Shown piece by piece: positions 8,014 through 16,483 of a stretch of DNA of 41,572 nt. A program made the position numbers and the translations under genes. The notes under the pieces are model-generated. The model searched no databases and was not told the origin of the DNA. It was given only the letters and a program-made list of their open reading frames with translations. This DNA comes from Clostridium sp. (lineage in GTDB: Bacteria; Bacillota; Clostridia; Clostridiales; Clostridiaceae): contig SVCL01000129.1 of assembly GCA_015058405.1 (NCBI GenBank), positions 1-41,572 on the forward strand. Reading direction: 5' to 3'. Within the stretch, counting starts at the first letter, position 1. The number at the start of each line of letters is the position of its first letter.

Positions 8014-9012
8014 ATGAAAATAGCTATAGACGGTATGGGTGGAGATAATGCACCACAAGCAGTTGTTGATGGTGTAGTTCAAGCATTAAAAGAATATGAA
8101 GATATTGAAATGTATATAACAGGTCCACAAGATCAAATTGAAGCAGAACTTTCAAAATATGATTATCCTAAAGAAAGGGTAAAAATAATTGATGCAAAAG
8201 AGGTTATCTCAACTAATGAGCATCCTGTAATGGCTTTAAGAAGAAAAAAAGATTCATCTATAGTAAAAGCATTAAATTTAGTAAAAACTGGCGAATGTGA
8301 AGGGATTATATCTGCTGGAAGTACAGGTGCTTTTTTAGCAGGATGTACTTTAATTGTAGGTAGAATAAAAGGAGTAGAAAGACCAGCGTTATCTCCTATA
8401 ATGCCAGGAAGACATGGCAAATTTATGGTAGTTGATAGTGGTGCAAATGTAGATTGTAAACCACAATATCTTGTTCAATTTGCAAAGATGGGTAAGATAT
8501 ATTATGAATCTGTATTCGGAACAAAGAATACTTCAGTGGGATTAGTTAATATAGGTGCAGAAGAAGAAAAAGGTAATGAGTTAACTAAAGCTACTTATCA
8601 GTTATTAAAAGAAGAAGACTTTAACTTCGTAGGAAATGTTGAACCAAGAGATATTCCTAAAGGTGAGGTTAATGTGCTGGTAACTGATGGATTTGTTGGG
8701 AATACAGTATTAAAAATGTATGAAGGAAGTGCTTCTGCAATACTTGGAATGATAAAAGATGCAATATACTCTTCGTCAGTACTATCAAAGGTAGGAGCTC
8801 TATTACTAAAACCTGCTATAAAAAGTTTAATGGTGAAATTTGATTATAAGGAAGTGGGTGGAGCACCTTTCTTAGGAGTAGATGGTATTTGCATAAAAGC
8901 TCATGGAAGTTCAGATGGAAAAGCATTTAAAAATGCTATAAGACAAACAAAAATATTTAGTGATAAAGGTATTTTGGATAAAATAAAAACTGAAATAGAA
9001 AAAGATAAGTAA
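8014..9012 (+). CDS. plsX: Phosphate acyltransferase PlsX
   Basis: Makes acyl phosphate from acyl-ACP and phosphate, the entry to phosphatidic acid synthesis by the PlsX-PlsY route; peripheral membrane enzyme. The 332-residue product has the family start [13 protein letters not shown], the central GSTGAFLAG and [11 protein letters not shown] segments and [17 protein letters not shown]. Two ATGs are adjacent (8011 and 8014). I prefer 8014, eight bases from AGGAG, which matches the family's first residue; 8011 would add one Met. No fapR regulator gene lies between rpmF and plsX here. acpP, encoding the carrier of its substrate, follows. Confidence 0.96.
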   Translation: MKIAIDGMGGDNAPQAVVDGVVQALKEYEDIEMYITGPQDQIEAELSKYDYPKERVKIIDAKEVISTNEHPVMALRRKKDSSIVKALNLVKTGECEGIISAGSTGAFLAGCTLIVGRIKGVERPALSPIMPGRHGKFMVVDSGANVDCKPQYLVQFAKMGKIYYESVFGTKNTSVGLVNIGAEEEKGNELTKATYQLLKEEDFNFVGNVEPRDIPKGEVNVLVTDGFVGNTVLKMYEGSASAILGMIKDAIYSSSVLSKVGALLLKPAIKSLMVKFDYKEVGGAPFLGVDGICIKAHGSSDGKAFKNAIRQTKIFSDKGILDKIKTEIEKDK

Positions 9013-9038
9013 TCTATCTATTTTTTTTGAAAGTTATA

Positions 9039-9067
9039 TTGACGAATATATGTATATATACTATTAT
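9039..9067 (+). promoter_or_regulatory. Candidate promoter of acpP
   Basis: TTGACG (9039-9044) and TATTAT (9062-9067) at exactly 17 bases, 30 bases before the acpP start and 18 before its ribosome binding site. It would give acpP its own strong transcript, in keeping with the high abundance of acyl carrier protein. Confidence 0.65.
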
Positions 9068-9097
9068 CTAATTGAAAGAACTTTGGAGGTGGATATG

Positions 9098-9328
9098 ATG
9101 TTTGAAAAGATACAAGAAATTGTTGCTGATAAATTAAGCATTAACGTTGATGATATAACATTAGAGTCATCATTTGTAGAGGATTTAAATGCAGATTCTT
9201 TAGATATTGTTGAACTTGTAATGGCATTAGAAGATGAATTAGAATTAGAAATTCCAGATGAAGATGTTGAAGGATTTACAACAGTTGGAGATGTAGTGAA
9301 TTACGTAAAAGCACATCATGAAGAATAA
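9098..9328 (+). CDS. acpP: Acyl carrier protein
   Basis: Carries growing fatty acyl chains on a phosphopantetheine arm in type II fatty acid synthesis, and donates acyl groups to PlsX. The 76-residue acidic protein shows the modification site [13 protein letters not shown] (Ser of the DSL motif) near residues 34-46. GGAGGTGG at 9085-9092 favours the second of two adjacent ATGs (9098); the first at 9095 would add one Met. An in-frame ATG at 9050 would add a non-homologous hydrophobic leader upstream of the ribosome binding site and is rejected. A GC-rich terminator follows immediately. Confidence 0.97.
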   Translation: MFEKIQEIVADKLSINVDDITLESSFVEDLNADSLDIVELVMALEDELELEIPDEDVEGFTTVGDVVNYVKAHHEE

Positions 9329-9331
9329 TAT

Positions 9332-9362
9332 AATCCCGCAAGATTAGCGGGATTTTAATTTT
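9332..9362 (+). terminator. Intrinsic terminator after acpP
   Basis: Stem AATCCCGC (9332-9339) with GCGGGATT (9347-9354), seven-base loop, then TTAATTTT. It is the most GC-rich stem in this AT-rich stretch and closes the acpP transcript before rnc. Confidence 0.8.
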
Positions 9363-9431
9363 GTTAGTCTATCCTTGAATTTATTAGAGTTTTTCTAAAA
9401 ATTGAAGAATAGACTTAAGAGGAGAGTAAGA

Positions 9432-10130
9432 ATGAGAAACTTTAATTATACTAAAGTAGAGGATTTAATAGGAATAAAGTTTAGCAATGAGAATTTAATA
9501 AAAACAGCTTTGACGCATAGCTCTTATGCTAAACAATTTAAGGATGGGTATTATAATGAAAGACTAGAGTTTTTAGGAGACTCTGTCTTACAGTTAAGTA
9601 TAACTAAATATTTATTTAGTAATTTCAAAGAAAAGTCTGAAGGAGAACTTACTAAATTAAGAAGTTTAATAGTATGTGAAAATTCATTATATTCTGTTGC
9701 TAAAAGATTAGAATTAGGTAAGTTTATAAGAATGAGTAAGGGTGAAGAATTAACAGGTGGTAGAGAAAGAAAATCTATACAAGCTGATGCTGTTGAAGCT
9801 CTTATTGCAGCTATATATTTAGATCAAGGAATAGAAGTAGCGGATAATTTCATTTTAAGAGAGTTTAAAAATATAATAAGTAAAGCTATAAAGAATAAAA
9901 TAATTTTAGACTTTAAAACTAAGCTTCAAGAACATTTACAAATTAATGGTGAGGTTAATATTGATTATGAATTAGTGAAATATGAAGGACCACCTCATCA
10001 TAGAAAATTCTATGTTAATGTACTAGTTTCAGATAAGAAATTAGGTGAAGGTTCAGGTTATAGTAAAAAAGAAGCAGAACAAAATGCAGCAAAAGAAGCA
10101 CTAAAGAAACTGGAGGTTATTGATGAGTAA
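9432..10130 (+). CDS. rnc: Ribonuclease III
   Basis: Cleaves double-stranded RNA, including rRNA precursors. The 232-residue product has the signature NERLEFLGDSVL at residues 42-53, the second metal-binding segment with D119 and E122 (QADAVEALIAAIYLD), and a C-terminal double-stranded RNA-binding domain from about 160 ending KKEAEQNAAKEALKKLE. I chose ATG 9432, seven bases after the purine-rich AAGAGGAGAG. An in-frame TTG at 9402 would add ten residues ahead of the ribosome binding site and is unlikely. The last eight bases overlap the radical SAM gene, whose ribosome binding site lies inside rnc, so the pair is translationally coupled. rnc just upstream of smc is conserved in Firmicutes. 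Confidence 0.97.
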   Translation: MRNFNYTKVEDLIGIKFSNENLIKTALTHSSYAKQFKDGYYNERLEFLGDSVLQLSITKYLFSNFKEKSEGELTKLRSLIVCENSLYSVAKRLELGKFIRMSKGEELTGGRERKSIQADAVEALIAAIYLDQGIEVADNFILREFKNIISKAIKNKIILDFKTKLQEHLQINGEVNIDYELVKYEGPPHHRKFYVNVLVSDKKLGEGSGYSKKEAEQNAAKEALKKLEVIDE

Positions 10131-11127
10131 AAATTATTATATTATACCTATCTTTGTACCTCATGAAGGTTGTCCTCATGATTGCGTGTTTTGTAATCAA
10201 GATAGGATAACTGGCGTGAAGGAAAAAGTTACAGCTAGTACTGTATATAATATAGTTGATGAATACTTAAGTACAATAAATAATAAAGAAGCAACTGTAG
10301 AAATCTCATTTTTTGGAGGTACTTTTACAGGTATTAGAGAAGAAAAACAAAGAGAACTTTTAAGTGTTGCTTTAGAGTATAAGAATAAGGGGTTAATAGA
10401 TAAGATTAGGATGTCTACTAGGCCGGATTACATAAATGATTATATATTATCTTATTTAAAAGAATATAAGGTAGATATAATAGAGTTAGGGGTACAGTCT
10501 TTAGTAGATGAAGTATTAATAGCATCTGGTAGGGGACATACTTCCAAGGATGTTGAAGAAGCTTCTAGGCTTATTAAAGAGTATGGAATAACATTGGGAC
10601 ATCAAATAATGCCAGGATTACCTAAGGATACCTTTGAAAGGGATGTATTAACTGTTGAAAGATCTTTAGAGATGAAACCTGATATATGCAGATTATATCC
10701 ATCTCTTGTAATTAAGGATACACCTATGGAGGTTATGTATAATAAAGGAGATTATATTCCTTATACCTTAGATGAAGCAGTAGAAATATGCAAGAAACTA
10801 TATAAAATGTATACCAATGAAAAAGTAAATGTTATTAGAATAGGTCTTCAACCTACTGATGAAATCGCTGAAGGTAAAGATGTTGTGGCAGGTCCATTCC
10901 ATCCAGCTTTTAGAGAATTAGTAGAGGGAAGTATATTAGCTGATAAAATAAGAGAAGATCTTAATTCTCCATGTAAAGCTGTTATTAAAATTAATAGCAG
11001 AGATATAAGTAAATTGTATGCTAATAAAAAATATTATTTTAATAAGTTATTAGCTGAAGGATACGAATTAAAAGTAGAAGCTAGTGAAGATATTCCAAGA
11101 GGAAGTCTTGTAGTAGAAGCGATATAG
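10123..11127 (+). CDS. Elp3-like radical SAM protein without acetyltransferase domain
   Basis: A 334-residue radical SAM protein. The iron-sulfur cluster motif is C17-x3-C21-x2-C24 (GCPHDCVFCNQ), followed by FFGGTFTG, STRPDYI, ELGVQSL and GHQIMPGLP, all shared with the Elp3 family of tRNA-modifying enzymes. The GNAT acetyltransferase domain of full-length Elp3 is missing, as in the relatives found between rnc and smc in clostridia. The substrate is not known. GGAGG at 10112-10116 favours ATG 10123 over TTG 10120. It overlaps the end of rnc by eight bases. A long terminator follows, so rnc and this gene form a two-gene unit. Confidence 0.88.
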   Translation: MSKNYYIIPIFVPHEGCPHDCVFCNQDRITGVKEKVTASTVYNIVDEYLSTINNKEATVEISFFGGTFTGIREEKQRELLSVALEYKNKGLIDKIRMSTRPDYINDYILSYLKEYKVDIIELGVQSLVDEVLIASGRGHTSKDVEEASRLIKEYGITLGHQIMPGLPKDTFERDVLTVERSLEMKPDICRLYPSLVIKDTPMEVMYNKGDYIPYTLDEAVEICKKLYKMYTNEKVNVIRIGLQPTDEIAEGKDVVAGPFHPAFRELVEGSILADKIREDLNSPCKAVIKINSRDISKLYANKKYYFNKLLAEGYELKVEASEDIPRGSLVVEAI

Positions 11128-11144
11128 TAAATAATAAAAAAGTT

Positions 11145-11188
11145 AAGCTGCTTAGAATAATTTTAATATTATTTTAGGCGGCTTTTTT
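11145..11188 (+). terminator. Long intrinsic terminator after the radical SAM gene
   Basis: A 17-bp stem with only wobble imperfections (11145-11161 with 11168-11184), a six-base loop and a T-run at 11183-11188. Expected to end the rnc transcript efficiently. Confidence 0.85.
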
Positions 11189-11365
11189 AACGTCTATGAA
11201 AGTATAAAATCAAAAAACGGGAAGCTTTATAATTACAGGCTTTAGAGGTATCAAAGAAGCTAAGACGTTAAAAATAAAATTATAGTGCCACAGCAGAACC
11301 TTAAAGCTTAAATAAAAAATATGTTTTAAAAAGGAATATTTAGAAGCGTGGCGAAGCCACTTTTT
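11187..11365 (+). promoter_or_regulatory. Structured intergenic RNA segment ending in a terminator, possible leader or small RNA
   Basis: This part of the 305-base gap before the small membrane peptide contains a 9-bp closing stem (TTAACGTCT 11187-11195 with AGACGTTAA 11263-11271) around a 67-base interior. A terminator follows at 11348-11365: GTGGC, GAA loop, GCCAC, then five T. GCCAC at 11287-11291 can also pair with the terminator's left arm GTGGC, which would be an antiterminator. This arrangement of closed domain, alternative pairing and terminator is what riboswitch-like leaders look like. I see no match to a known riboswitch consensus and no promoter; the 5' arm overlaps the T-run of the preceding terminator. 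All structures are by eye. Confidence 0.4.
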
Positions 11366-11432
11366 ATATTTTACGAATTGAAAATAATATTGTTTTACTA
11401 TAAACTTAGATTATGAGAATGGAGTGATAGAA

Positions 11433-11528
11433 GTGAGAAAGAAAACTAGAGACAAGGTAGTGTATATTCTTGCCATTATAATGTTAATTGTTTTTGTAAT
11501 TGGAATGATTCCAAATATATTTTTTTAA
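11433..11528 (+). CDS. 31-residue single-span membrane peptide
   Basis: A short open frame starting with GTG, eight bases after GGAG at 11421-11424. It encodes a basic N-terminus (MRKKTRDK) followed by one hydrophobic helix of about 20 residues and a short tail ending in NIFF. Size, charge and layout resemble the tiny DUF4044/Prli42-type membrane peptides of Firmicutes, but I assign that family only tentatively. It ends 16 bases before the smc start, whose ribosome binding site follows directly, so it is probably co-transcribed with smc. Too short for most gene callers; the ribosome binding site and charge pattern are the main support. Confidence 0.6.
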   Translation: MRKKTRDKVVYILAIIMLIVFVIGMIPNIFF

Positions 11529-11544
11529 ATAAGGAGTGAATGGT

Positions 11545-14500
11545 TTGTTTTTAAAATCTCTTGAAATTAGAGGCTTTAAATCTTTTGCAGACAAAACAGA
11601 GTTAAAGTTTAAAAAAGGTGTGACAGCAGTTGTTGGACCCAACGGAAGTGGAAAAAGTAATATATCAGACTCTGTTAGATGGGTTTTAGGAGAGCAAAGT
11701 GTAAAAACTTTAAGAGGAGGAAAAATGGAGGATGTTATTTTTGCAGGTACTCAATTTAGAAAACCTGTAGGACTAGCACAAGTTTCCTTAACTCTTGATA
11801 ATGAAGATGGAAGTTTATCTACTGAGTATAATGAAGTTACTGTTTCTAGAAGAATTTTTAGATCTGGTGAAACAGAATATCTAATTAATGGTACTAAATG
11901 TAGATTGAAAGATATTACTCAATTATTTATGGATACCGGTATAGGTAAGGAAGGGTATTCGTTAATAGGACAAGGAAAGATAGAAGCTATATTAAGTGGA
12001 AAACCAGAAGAAAGAAGAGCTCTTTTAGAAGAGGCAGCAGGTATAGTTAAATATAAATCTAGAAAAGAAGAAGCTGAGAAAAAGTTAAGTAATACAGATA
12101 ATAATCTTGTCAGAATAAGAGATATTATATCTACTTATGAAGAAAGGTTGGAACCGTTAAGAATAGAGAGAGAAAAGGCTTTAAAGTATAAAGAAATAGC
12201 AGATGACTTAAAGGAAAAAGAAGTTTCTATATTAGTACATAATATAAATAATATAGAAAATACATTAGAGTCTTTTGTTAAAGATGTTGCTTTAAGGGAA
12301 GATGATTTAAATAGAAAGAAGAAAAAGCTTTTAGAGGATAAGGAAATTTTAAGAGTTTTAGAATCTAAAATAGAAGCTCTAAATAAGAAAAGTTCTGAAG
12401 ATAAAGGTGAATACTATAATAAGAAAGAGGAAATTTCCAATATAGCAAATGATATTGAGATTTATAAAGAAAGAATAAAAAATACTACTGCTTTAATGGA
12501 GAAGAATCTAATTTCTTTAGAAGAAATTAAAAAGAAAATTTCAGCTTTTGAAGAAGAGTTAGTTATTGCTAAAAGGGAATTAGAACTTAAAGAAAGAGAG
12601 CAAAAGGATAAGGAAGATGAAATAAAAGAATTAGAATATAATAGTTCGGATTCCTTAGAAAAAATATTAGAATTTGAAGATACTATTAAGAAATTACAAA
12701 ATGAAGAGATGGAATTATTAAAAGGAAACTCTGAAATTACTAGTAGTATTGCATTAATTGAAAATGATTTAAAATCTAAAAAAGAAAAAATAGAGTTAAC
12801 TAAGGTTTCTTTAATATCTAGCGAAGGAAATGTTAAGATAAATCTTGCAACTTTAGATGGTTTAAAGAAAAAGCTAGAGGTAATTAGAAGCGAAGTTAAA
12901 AATTTAGAAGTTAAAATCATTGATAGAAAAAGAAAGATGGCAGCTATAAGTGGAAATATTTCTAGAAAAGATAATGAAATAAAAGCAGCTAATAAAAATA
13001 TTAATGAAATTGAAGCTAGTAAAAATGTTTTATCTAATATTGAAAAACATTATGAAGGTTACAATAGATCAGTAAAAGTTTTAATGGAAAGAATAGATAA
13101 AAAAATGACTCCTAATGCTGAGGGTACTAAAGTAGTAGGTGAAATATTTAAAGTTAATAAAGAATATGAAACTGCAATAGAAATAGCTTTAGGTGCAGGT
13201 ATTTCTAATATTATAACTGAAAATGAACAAATAGCTAAAAATTTAATAAATTATTTAAAGAAAAATAAGTTGGGTAGAGCTACTTTTCTTCCTTTAAATA
13301 ATATTAGAGGAACTAAGCTTAATATAGATAACTCTATTAAATCTATGGATGGATATATAGGAATAGCATCTGAAGTTATTGAGTTTCCTGAAAAATATGA
13401 AAAAGCTATAAATAATCTTTTGGGTAGAACTATAGTGGCCAAAGATATGGACTCTGCTTTAGCAATATCTAAAAAGGGGAATAATAATTATAGAATTGTA
13501 ACTTTGTCAGGTGAAATAATTGCACCAGGAGGAGCTTTAACTGGGGGAAGTATTCATGGTAAGAATAATAATATCCTTGGTAGAAAAAGAGAGATAGAGG
13601 AATTGGTTAAAAAGCTTGAGATAAAACAAGAAGAAATGAAGAAACTTCTTGAAGAGTTTAAAGCTTTGAAGGAAGAATTTAAATCCTTAGATGAAGAAAA
13701 TTTAAATGATAGAGATGAAATACATTCTAAGAATATAGAAGTTGCTAAAAACGAAAGTGAAATAGTGGCTTTAAAGAATGAAACAGAAAAGTTATCTCGT
13801 AGCATTGATATTACTAAAAATGAAATTAAGAAAGATGAAAATGAAATAGAGCTTCTTACAAAATCTTTAGAGGAGAAAAAAGAAGAACTTATTAATTTAG
13901 ACGAACAAAAAAATATTAATAAGCAAAAGAATTTAGAGATTGATAATTTATTAAAAGAATCTAGAGTTAAAGTGGATACAGCTAGAGAAAGATTAACTGA
14001 ATTAAAGGTTAATAAGGCTGCAATTTATGAAATATTAGTAAGTAAGTCTCAAGATGTTTCAAGAATTGAAGGTTCTATTAATGAAAGTAATTTAAAAATT
14101 CAAGAATTAAATTCTGAAAATGAAATGAATAAAAGTTCTATTGTGGATTTTGAAAATAGTATTAATCTTAAACAAGAATCTATCAAAAATTTAGAAGTTA
14201 GATTAGGTGTTTTAGAAGAAGGCTTTAAAGAAGATGAAGTTAAAAGAGAAAAACTTAAGGAAGAATTCAGGTTAAAGGATAGCGTAATTGCAGAAGTTTC
14301 AGATATAATAAGCAAAGAAGAGGGTGACCTTAATAAAAAGGAAATCCAAAAGGCTAAAAGCGAAATGGAGAAGGAAAATCTTTATACTAAATTAAACGAA
14401 GAGTTGGATTTAACATTAGCTGAGGCAAAGGAAATAGCTGTTGACGTAGATGATGTTAATGAATTTAAAGAATCTATTTCTTCCTTAAAGAAGAAGGTTT

Positions 14501-15102
14501 CAGCTTTAGGTGTAGTAAACCTTGCTGCTATTGAAGAATATGAAGAAATTAAAGAAAAGTATGAATTTATGTTTACTCAAGAGCAAGATTTGGAGAAAGC
14601 TAAGGCAGAACTTTTAGAAGTTATTAGTGAAATGACTGAAAAGATGAAGGTTTTGTTTAAAGAAAACTTTAAAATACTTAATAAAAATTTCAATGAAACT
14701 TTTATAGATTTATTTAAAGGTGGTAGTGCAGAACTTATATTATCTGAAGGTGATGAGCTTACAGCTAATATAGATATAAATGTTGAACCACCAGGTAAGA
14801 AACTTCAAAATATTAATCTAATGTCAGGGGGAGAAAAGGTTCTTTCAGCAATTGCATTATTATTTGCTATATTAAAGATGAAACCAACACCATTTTGTAT
14901 ATTAGATGAAATAGAAGCGGCCTTAGATGATGCTAATGTTTATAGATATGCTGAATTCTTAAAGGAATTTTCTAAGAATATTCAATTTATAGTAATTACT
15001 CATAGAAAAGGTACAATGGAAGCTAGTGATGTTATGTATGGTGTTACTATGGAAGAAAAAGGTGTATCTAAGGTGGTCTCAGTAGATTTAACTAAGAATT
15101 AA
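11545..15102 (+). CDS. smc: Chromosome segregation protein SMC
   Basis: ATPase of the SMC-ScpAB condensin, which compacts and separates the chromosome. The 1185-residue protein has the N-terminal Walker A GPNGSGKSN at residues 31-39, a long charged coiled coil, a hinge around 510-670 (with GGALTGGS), a second coiled coil, and the C-terminal ABC signature LMSGGEK and Walker B CILDEIEAALDD. I chose the TTG at 11545, which gives the family start MFLKSLEIRGFKSFADKT and is eight bases from AAGGAG. An in-frame GTG at 11536 overlaps that site and is rejected. ftsY follows 15 bases after the stop, a conserved pair in Firmicutes. Confidence 0.97.
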   Translation: MFLKSLEIRGFKSFADKTELKFKKGVTAVVGPNGSGKSNISDSVRWVLGEQSVKTLRGGKMEDVIFAGTQFRKPVGLAQVSLTLDNEDGSLSTEYNEVTVSRRIFRSGETEYLINGTKCRLKDITQLFMDTGIGKEGYSLIGQGKIEAILSGKPEERRALLEEAAGIVKYKSRKEEAEKKLSNTDNNLVRIRDIISTYEERLEPLRIEREKALKYKEIADDLKEKEVSILVHNINNIENTLESFVKDVALREDDLNRKKKKLLEDKEILRVLESKIEALNKKSSEDKGEYYNKKEEISNIANDIEIYKERIKNTTALMEKNLISLEEIKKKISAFEEELVIAKRELELKEREQKDKEDEIKELEYNSSDSLEKILEFEDTIKKLQNEEMELLKGNSEITSSIALIENDLKSKKEKIELTKVSLISSEGNVKINLATLDGLKKKLEVIRSEVKNLEVKIIDRKRKMAAISGNISRKDNEIKAANKNINEIEASKNVLSNIEKHYEGYNRSVKVLMERIDKKMTPNAEGTKVVGEIFKVNKEYETAIEIALGAGISNIITENEQIAKNLINYLKKNKLGRATFLPLNNIRGTKLNIDNSIKSMDGYIGIASEVIEFPEKYEKAINNLLGRTIVAKDMDSALAISKKGNNNYRIVTLSGEIIAPGGALTGGSIHGKNNNILGRKREIEELVKKLEIKQEEMKKLLEEFKALKEEFKSLDEENLNDRDEIHSKNIEVAKNESEIVALKNETEKLSRSIDITKNEIKKDENEIELLTKSLEEKKEELINLDEQKNINKQKNLEIDNLLKESRVKVDTARERLTELKVNKAAIYEILVSKSQDVSRIEGSINESNLKIQELNSENEMNKSSIVDFENSINLKQESIKNLEVRLGVLEEGFKEDEVKREKLKEEFRLKDSVIAEVSDIISKEEGDLNKKEIQKAKSEMEKENLYTKLNEELDLTLAEAKEIAVDVDDVNEFKESISSLKKKVSALGVVNLAAIEEYEEIKEKYEFMFTQEQDLEKAKAELLEVISEMTEKMKVLFKENFKILNKNFNETFIDLFKGGSAELILSEGDELTANIDINVEPPGKKLQNINLMSGGEKVLSAIALLFAILKMKPTPFCILDEIEAALDDANVYRYAEFLKEFSKNIQFIVITHRKGTMEASDVMYGVTMEEKGVSKVVSVDLTKN

Positions 15103-15117
15103 TAGGAGTGATATATT

Positions 15118-16032
15118 ATGTTTGGAAATATATTTGATAAATTAAAAAAAGGATTAACTAAAACTAGAGATGGATTAACAGATAAAATAAATGAAGCTTT
15201 AAAAATAGCTATAACTATTGATGATGATTTATATGAAGAATTAGAAGAAATACTTATAATGTCTGATATAGGTATGGAAACTACTATGGAAATCATAGAA
15301 AGATTAAAAGCTAAGATTAGAAAAGAAAAAATTAATGATACAGAAGAGGTTATGCCTGCATTAAAAGCTGTTATTAAAGAGATTATGCTAGAAGGTGAAA
15401 CTACAACTAAAGAAGAAAGAGAGCAAAAGAAGGTTCTTCTTGTTATAGGTGTAAATGGTGTTGGGAAAACTACATCAATAGGAAAACTTGCTGCTAAGAA
15501 TAAGGCTGAAGGAAAAAAGGTTTTATTAGCAGCAGCAGATACTTTTAGAGCAGCAGCAATAGATCAATTAGATGTATGGAGTAATCGTGCTGGTGTAGAT
15601 ATAGTTAAACATGGTGAAGGTTCAGATCCAGCAGCAGTAGTATTTGATGCTATTCAAGCAGCTAAATCTAGAAAAGTAGATTTATTAATTTGTGATACAG
15701 CAGGTAGACTTCATAATAAGAAAAATTTAATGAATGAGCTAGAAAAAATTAATAGAATAATTGATAGAGAATATGGTGCAGAAAATAAGGAAACTTTATT
15801 AGTTCTAGATGGAACTACAGGTCAAAATGCAGTTATCCAAGCTAAACAATTCATGGAGGCTTGCCCTATAGATGGAATTATACTAACTAAGTTAGATGGT
15901 ACTGCTAAAGGTGGTGTAGTTATATCTATAAAACAAACATTAAATATACCTGTTAGATATATAGGTGTTGGAGAAGGTGTAGATGACTTACAAGAATTTG
16001 ACGCAGAAAGCTTTGCTGAGGCTTTAATATAG
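15118..16032 (+). CDS. ftsY: Signal recognition particle receptor FtsY
   Basis: Membrane-associated GTPase that docks the signal recognition particle at the Sec translocon. The 304-residue protein is the short form: it lacks the long acidic A domain and goes straight into the N domain (helical, residues 1-95) and G domain. Visible G motifs are GVNGVGKTTSIGKLA, AADTFRAAAIDQL, DTAGRLHNKKNL and TKLDGTAKGG. AGGAG lies eight bases before the ATG. It lies 15 bases after smc. Its partner Ffh is encoded downstream, after a separate promoter and ylxM. Confidence 0.97.
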   Translation: MFGNIFDKLKKGLTKTRDGLTDKINEALKIAITIDDDLYEELEEILIMSDIGMETTMEIIERLKAKIRKEKINDTEEVMPALKAVIKEIMLEGETTTKEEREQKKVLLVIGVNGVGKTTSIGKLAAKNKAEGKKVLLAAADTFRAAAIDQLDVWSNRAGVDIVKHGEGSDPAAVVFDAIQAAKSRKVDLLICDTAGRLHNKKNLMNELEKINRIIDREYGAENKETLLVLDGTTGQNAVIQAKQFMEACPIDGIILTKLDGTAKGGVVISIKQTLNIPVRYIGVGEGVDDLQEFDAESFAEALI

Positions 16033-16064
16033 TGCAGTTAAATATAAAAATAAAAAAATATATA

Positions 16065-16090
16065 GGTGTTAAGTAAAAATACTTGACACC
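16065..16090 (+). terminator. Hairpin after ftsY, overlapping the next promoter
   Basis: An 11-bp stem with one wobble pair (16065-16075 with 16080-16090) and an AAAA loop. No T-run follows. The right arm contains the TTGACA -35 box of the next promoter. It may be a weak terminator of the smc-ftsY transcript or an operator-like dyad. Confidence 0.5.
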
Positions 16091-16111
16091 CATAAACAAT
16101 TCTGATATTAT
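16083..16111 (+). promoter_or_regulatory. Vegetative promoter of the ylxM-ffh operon
   Basis: TTGACA (16083-16088) and TATTAT (16106-16111), exactly 17 bases apart, with transcription expected near 16118, about 19 bases before the ylxM start. The -35 box is consensus. Confidence 0.7.
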
Positions 16112-16136
16112 ACCTTTTGTGGGTAAGGTGATTATT

Positions 16137-16469
16137 ATGGAAGATAGAGTTGAAATTTCGTTGTTAATGGATTTTTATAGCTCATTATTAACAGAAAAAC
16201 AACGTAACATTATGGAGCTTTATTATAATGAGGATTTATCCTTAGCTGAAATAGCTGAACTGAATAACACAAGCCGTCAAGCTATCCATGATTTGATAAA
16301 GAGATGTGATAAATTACTGTTATCCTATGAGAGTAAGCTTAACTTACTTCAAAAGAGTATAAATCGAGAAAATAAAATTATAGATTTTTTAGAAAACTTA
16401 AAAAGTATGTATTCCATAAATGATGAAGAATATGATACTATGAAAAGTACATTGGAAGATTTATATTAA
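16137..16469 (+). CDS. ylxM: YlxM family DNA-binding protein, SRP operon
   Basis: A 110-residue protein with a sigma-70 region 4-like helix-turn-helix: [24 protein letters not shown] followed by [13 protein letters not shown]. YlxM proteins are encoded just before ffh across Firmicutes and in streptococci bind the SRP and modulate its activity. I chose ATG 16137, which matches the family N-terminus ([19 protein letters not shown]) and follows TAAGGTG. An in-frame ATG at 16083 would overlap the promoter and is rejected. ffh starts 14 bases after the stop. Confidence 0.9.
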   Translation: MEDRVEISLLMDFYSSLLTEKQRNIMELYYNEDLSLAEIAELNNTSRQAIHDLIKRCDKLLLSYESKLNLLQKSINRENKIIDFLENLKSMYSINDEEYDTMKSTLEDLY

Positions 16470-16483
16470 TTAGGAGGTTTAAT

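Noticed and set aside
11187..11365. Known structured RNAs (SRP RNA, tmRNA, RNase P RNA, common riboswitches) in the gap before smc
   Set aside because: None of the conserved core sequences I know for these RNAs is present, so the segment is reported only as an unassigned structure.
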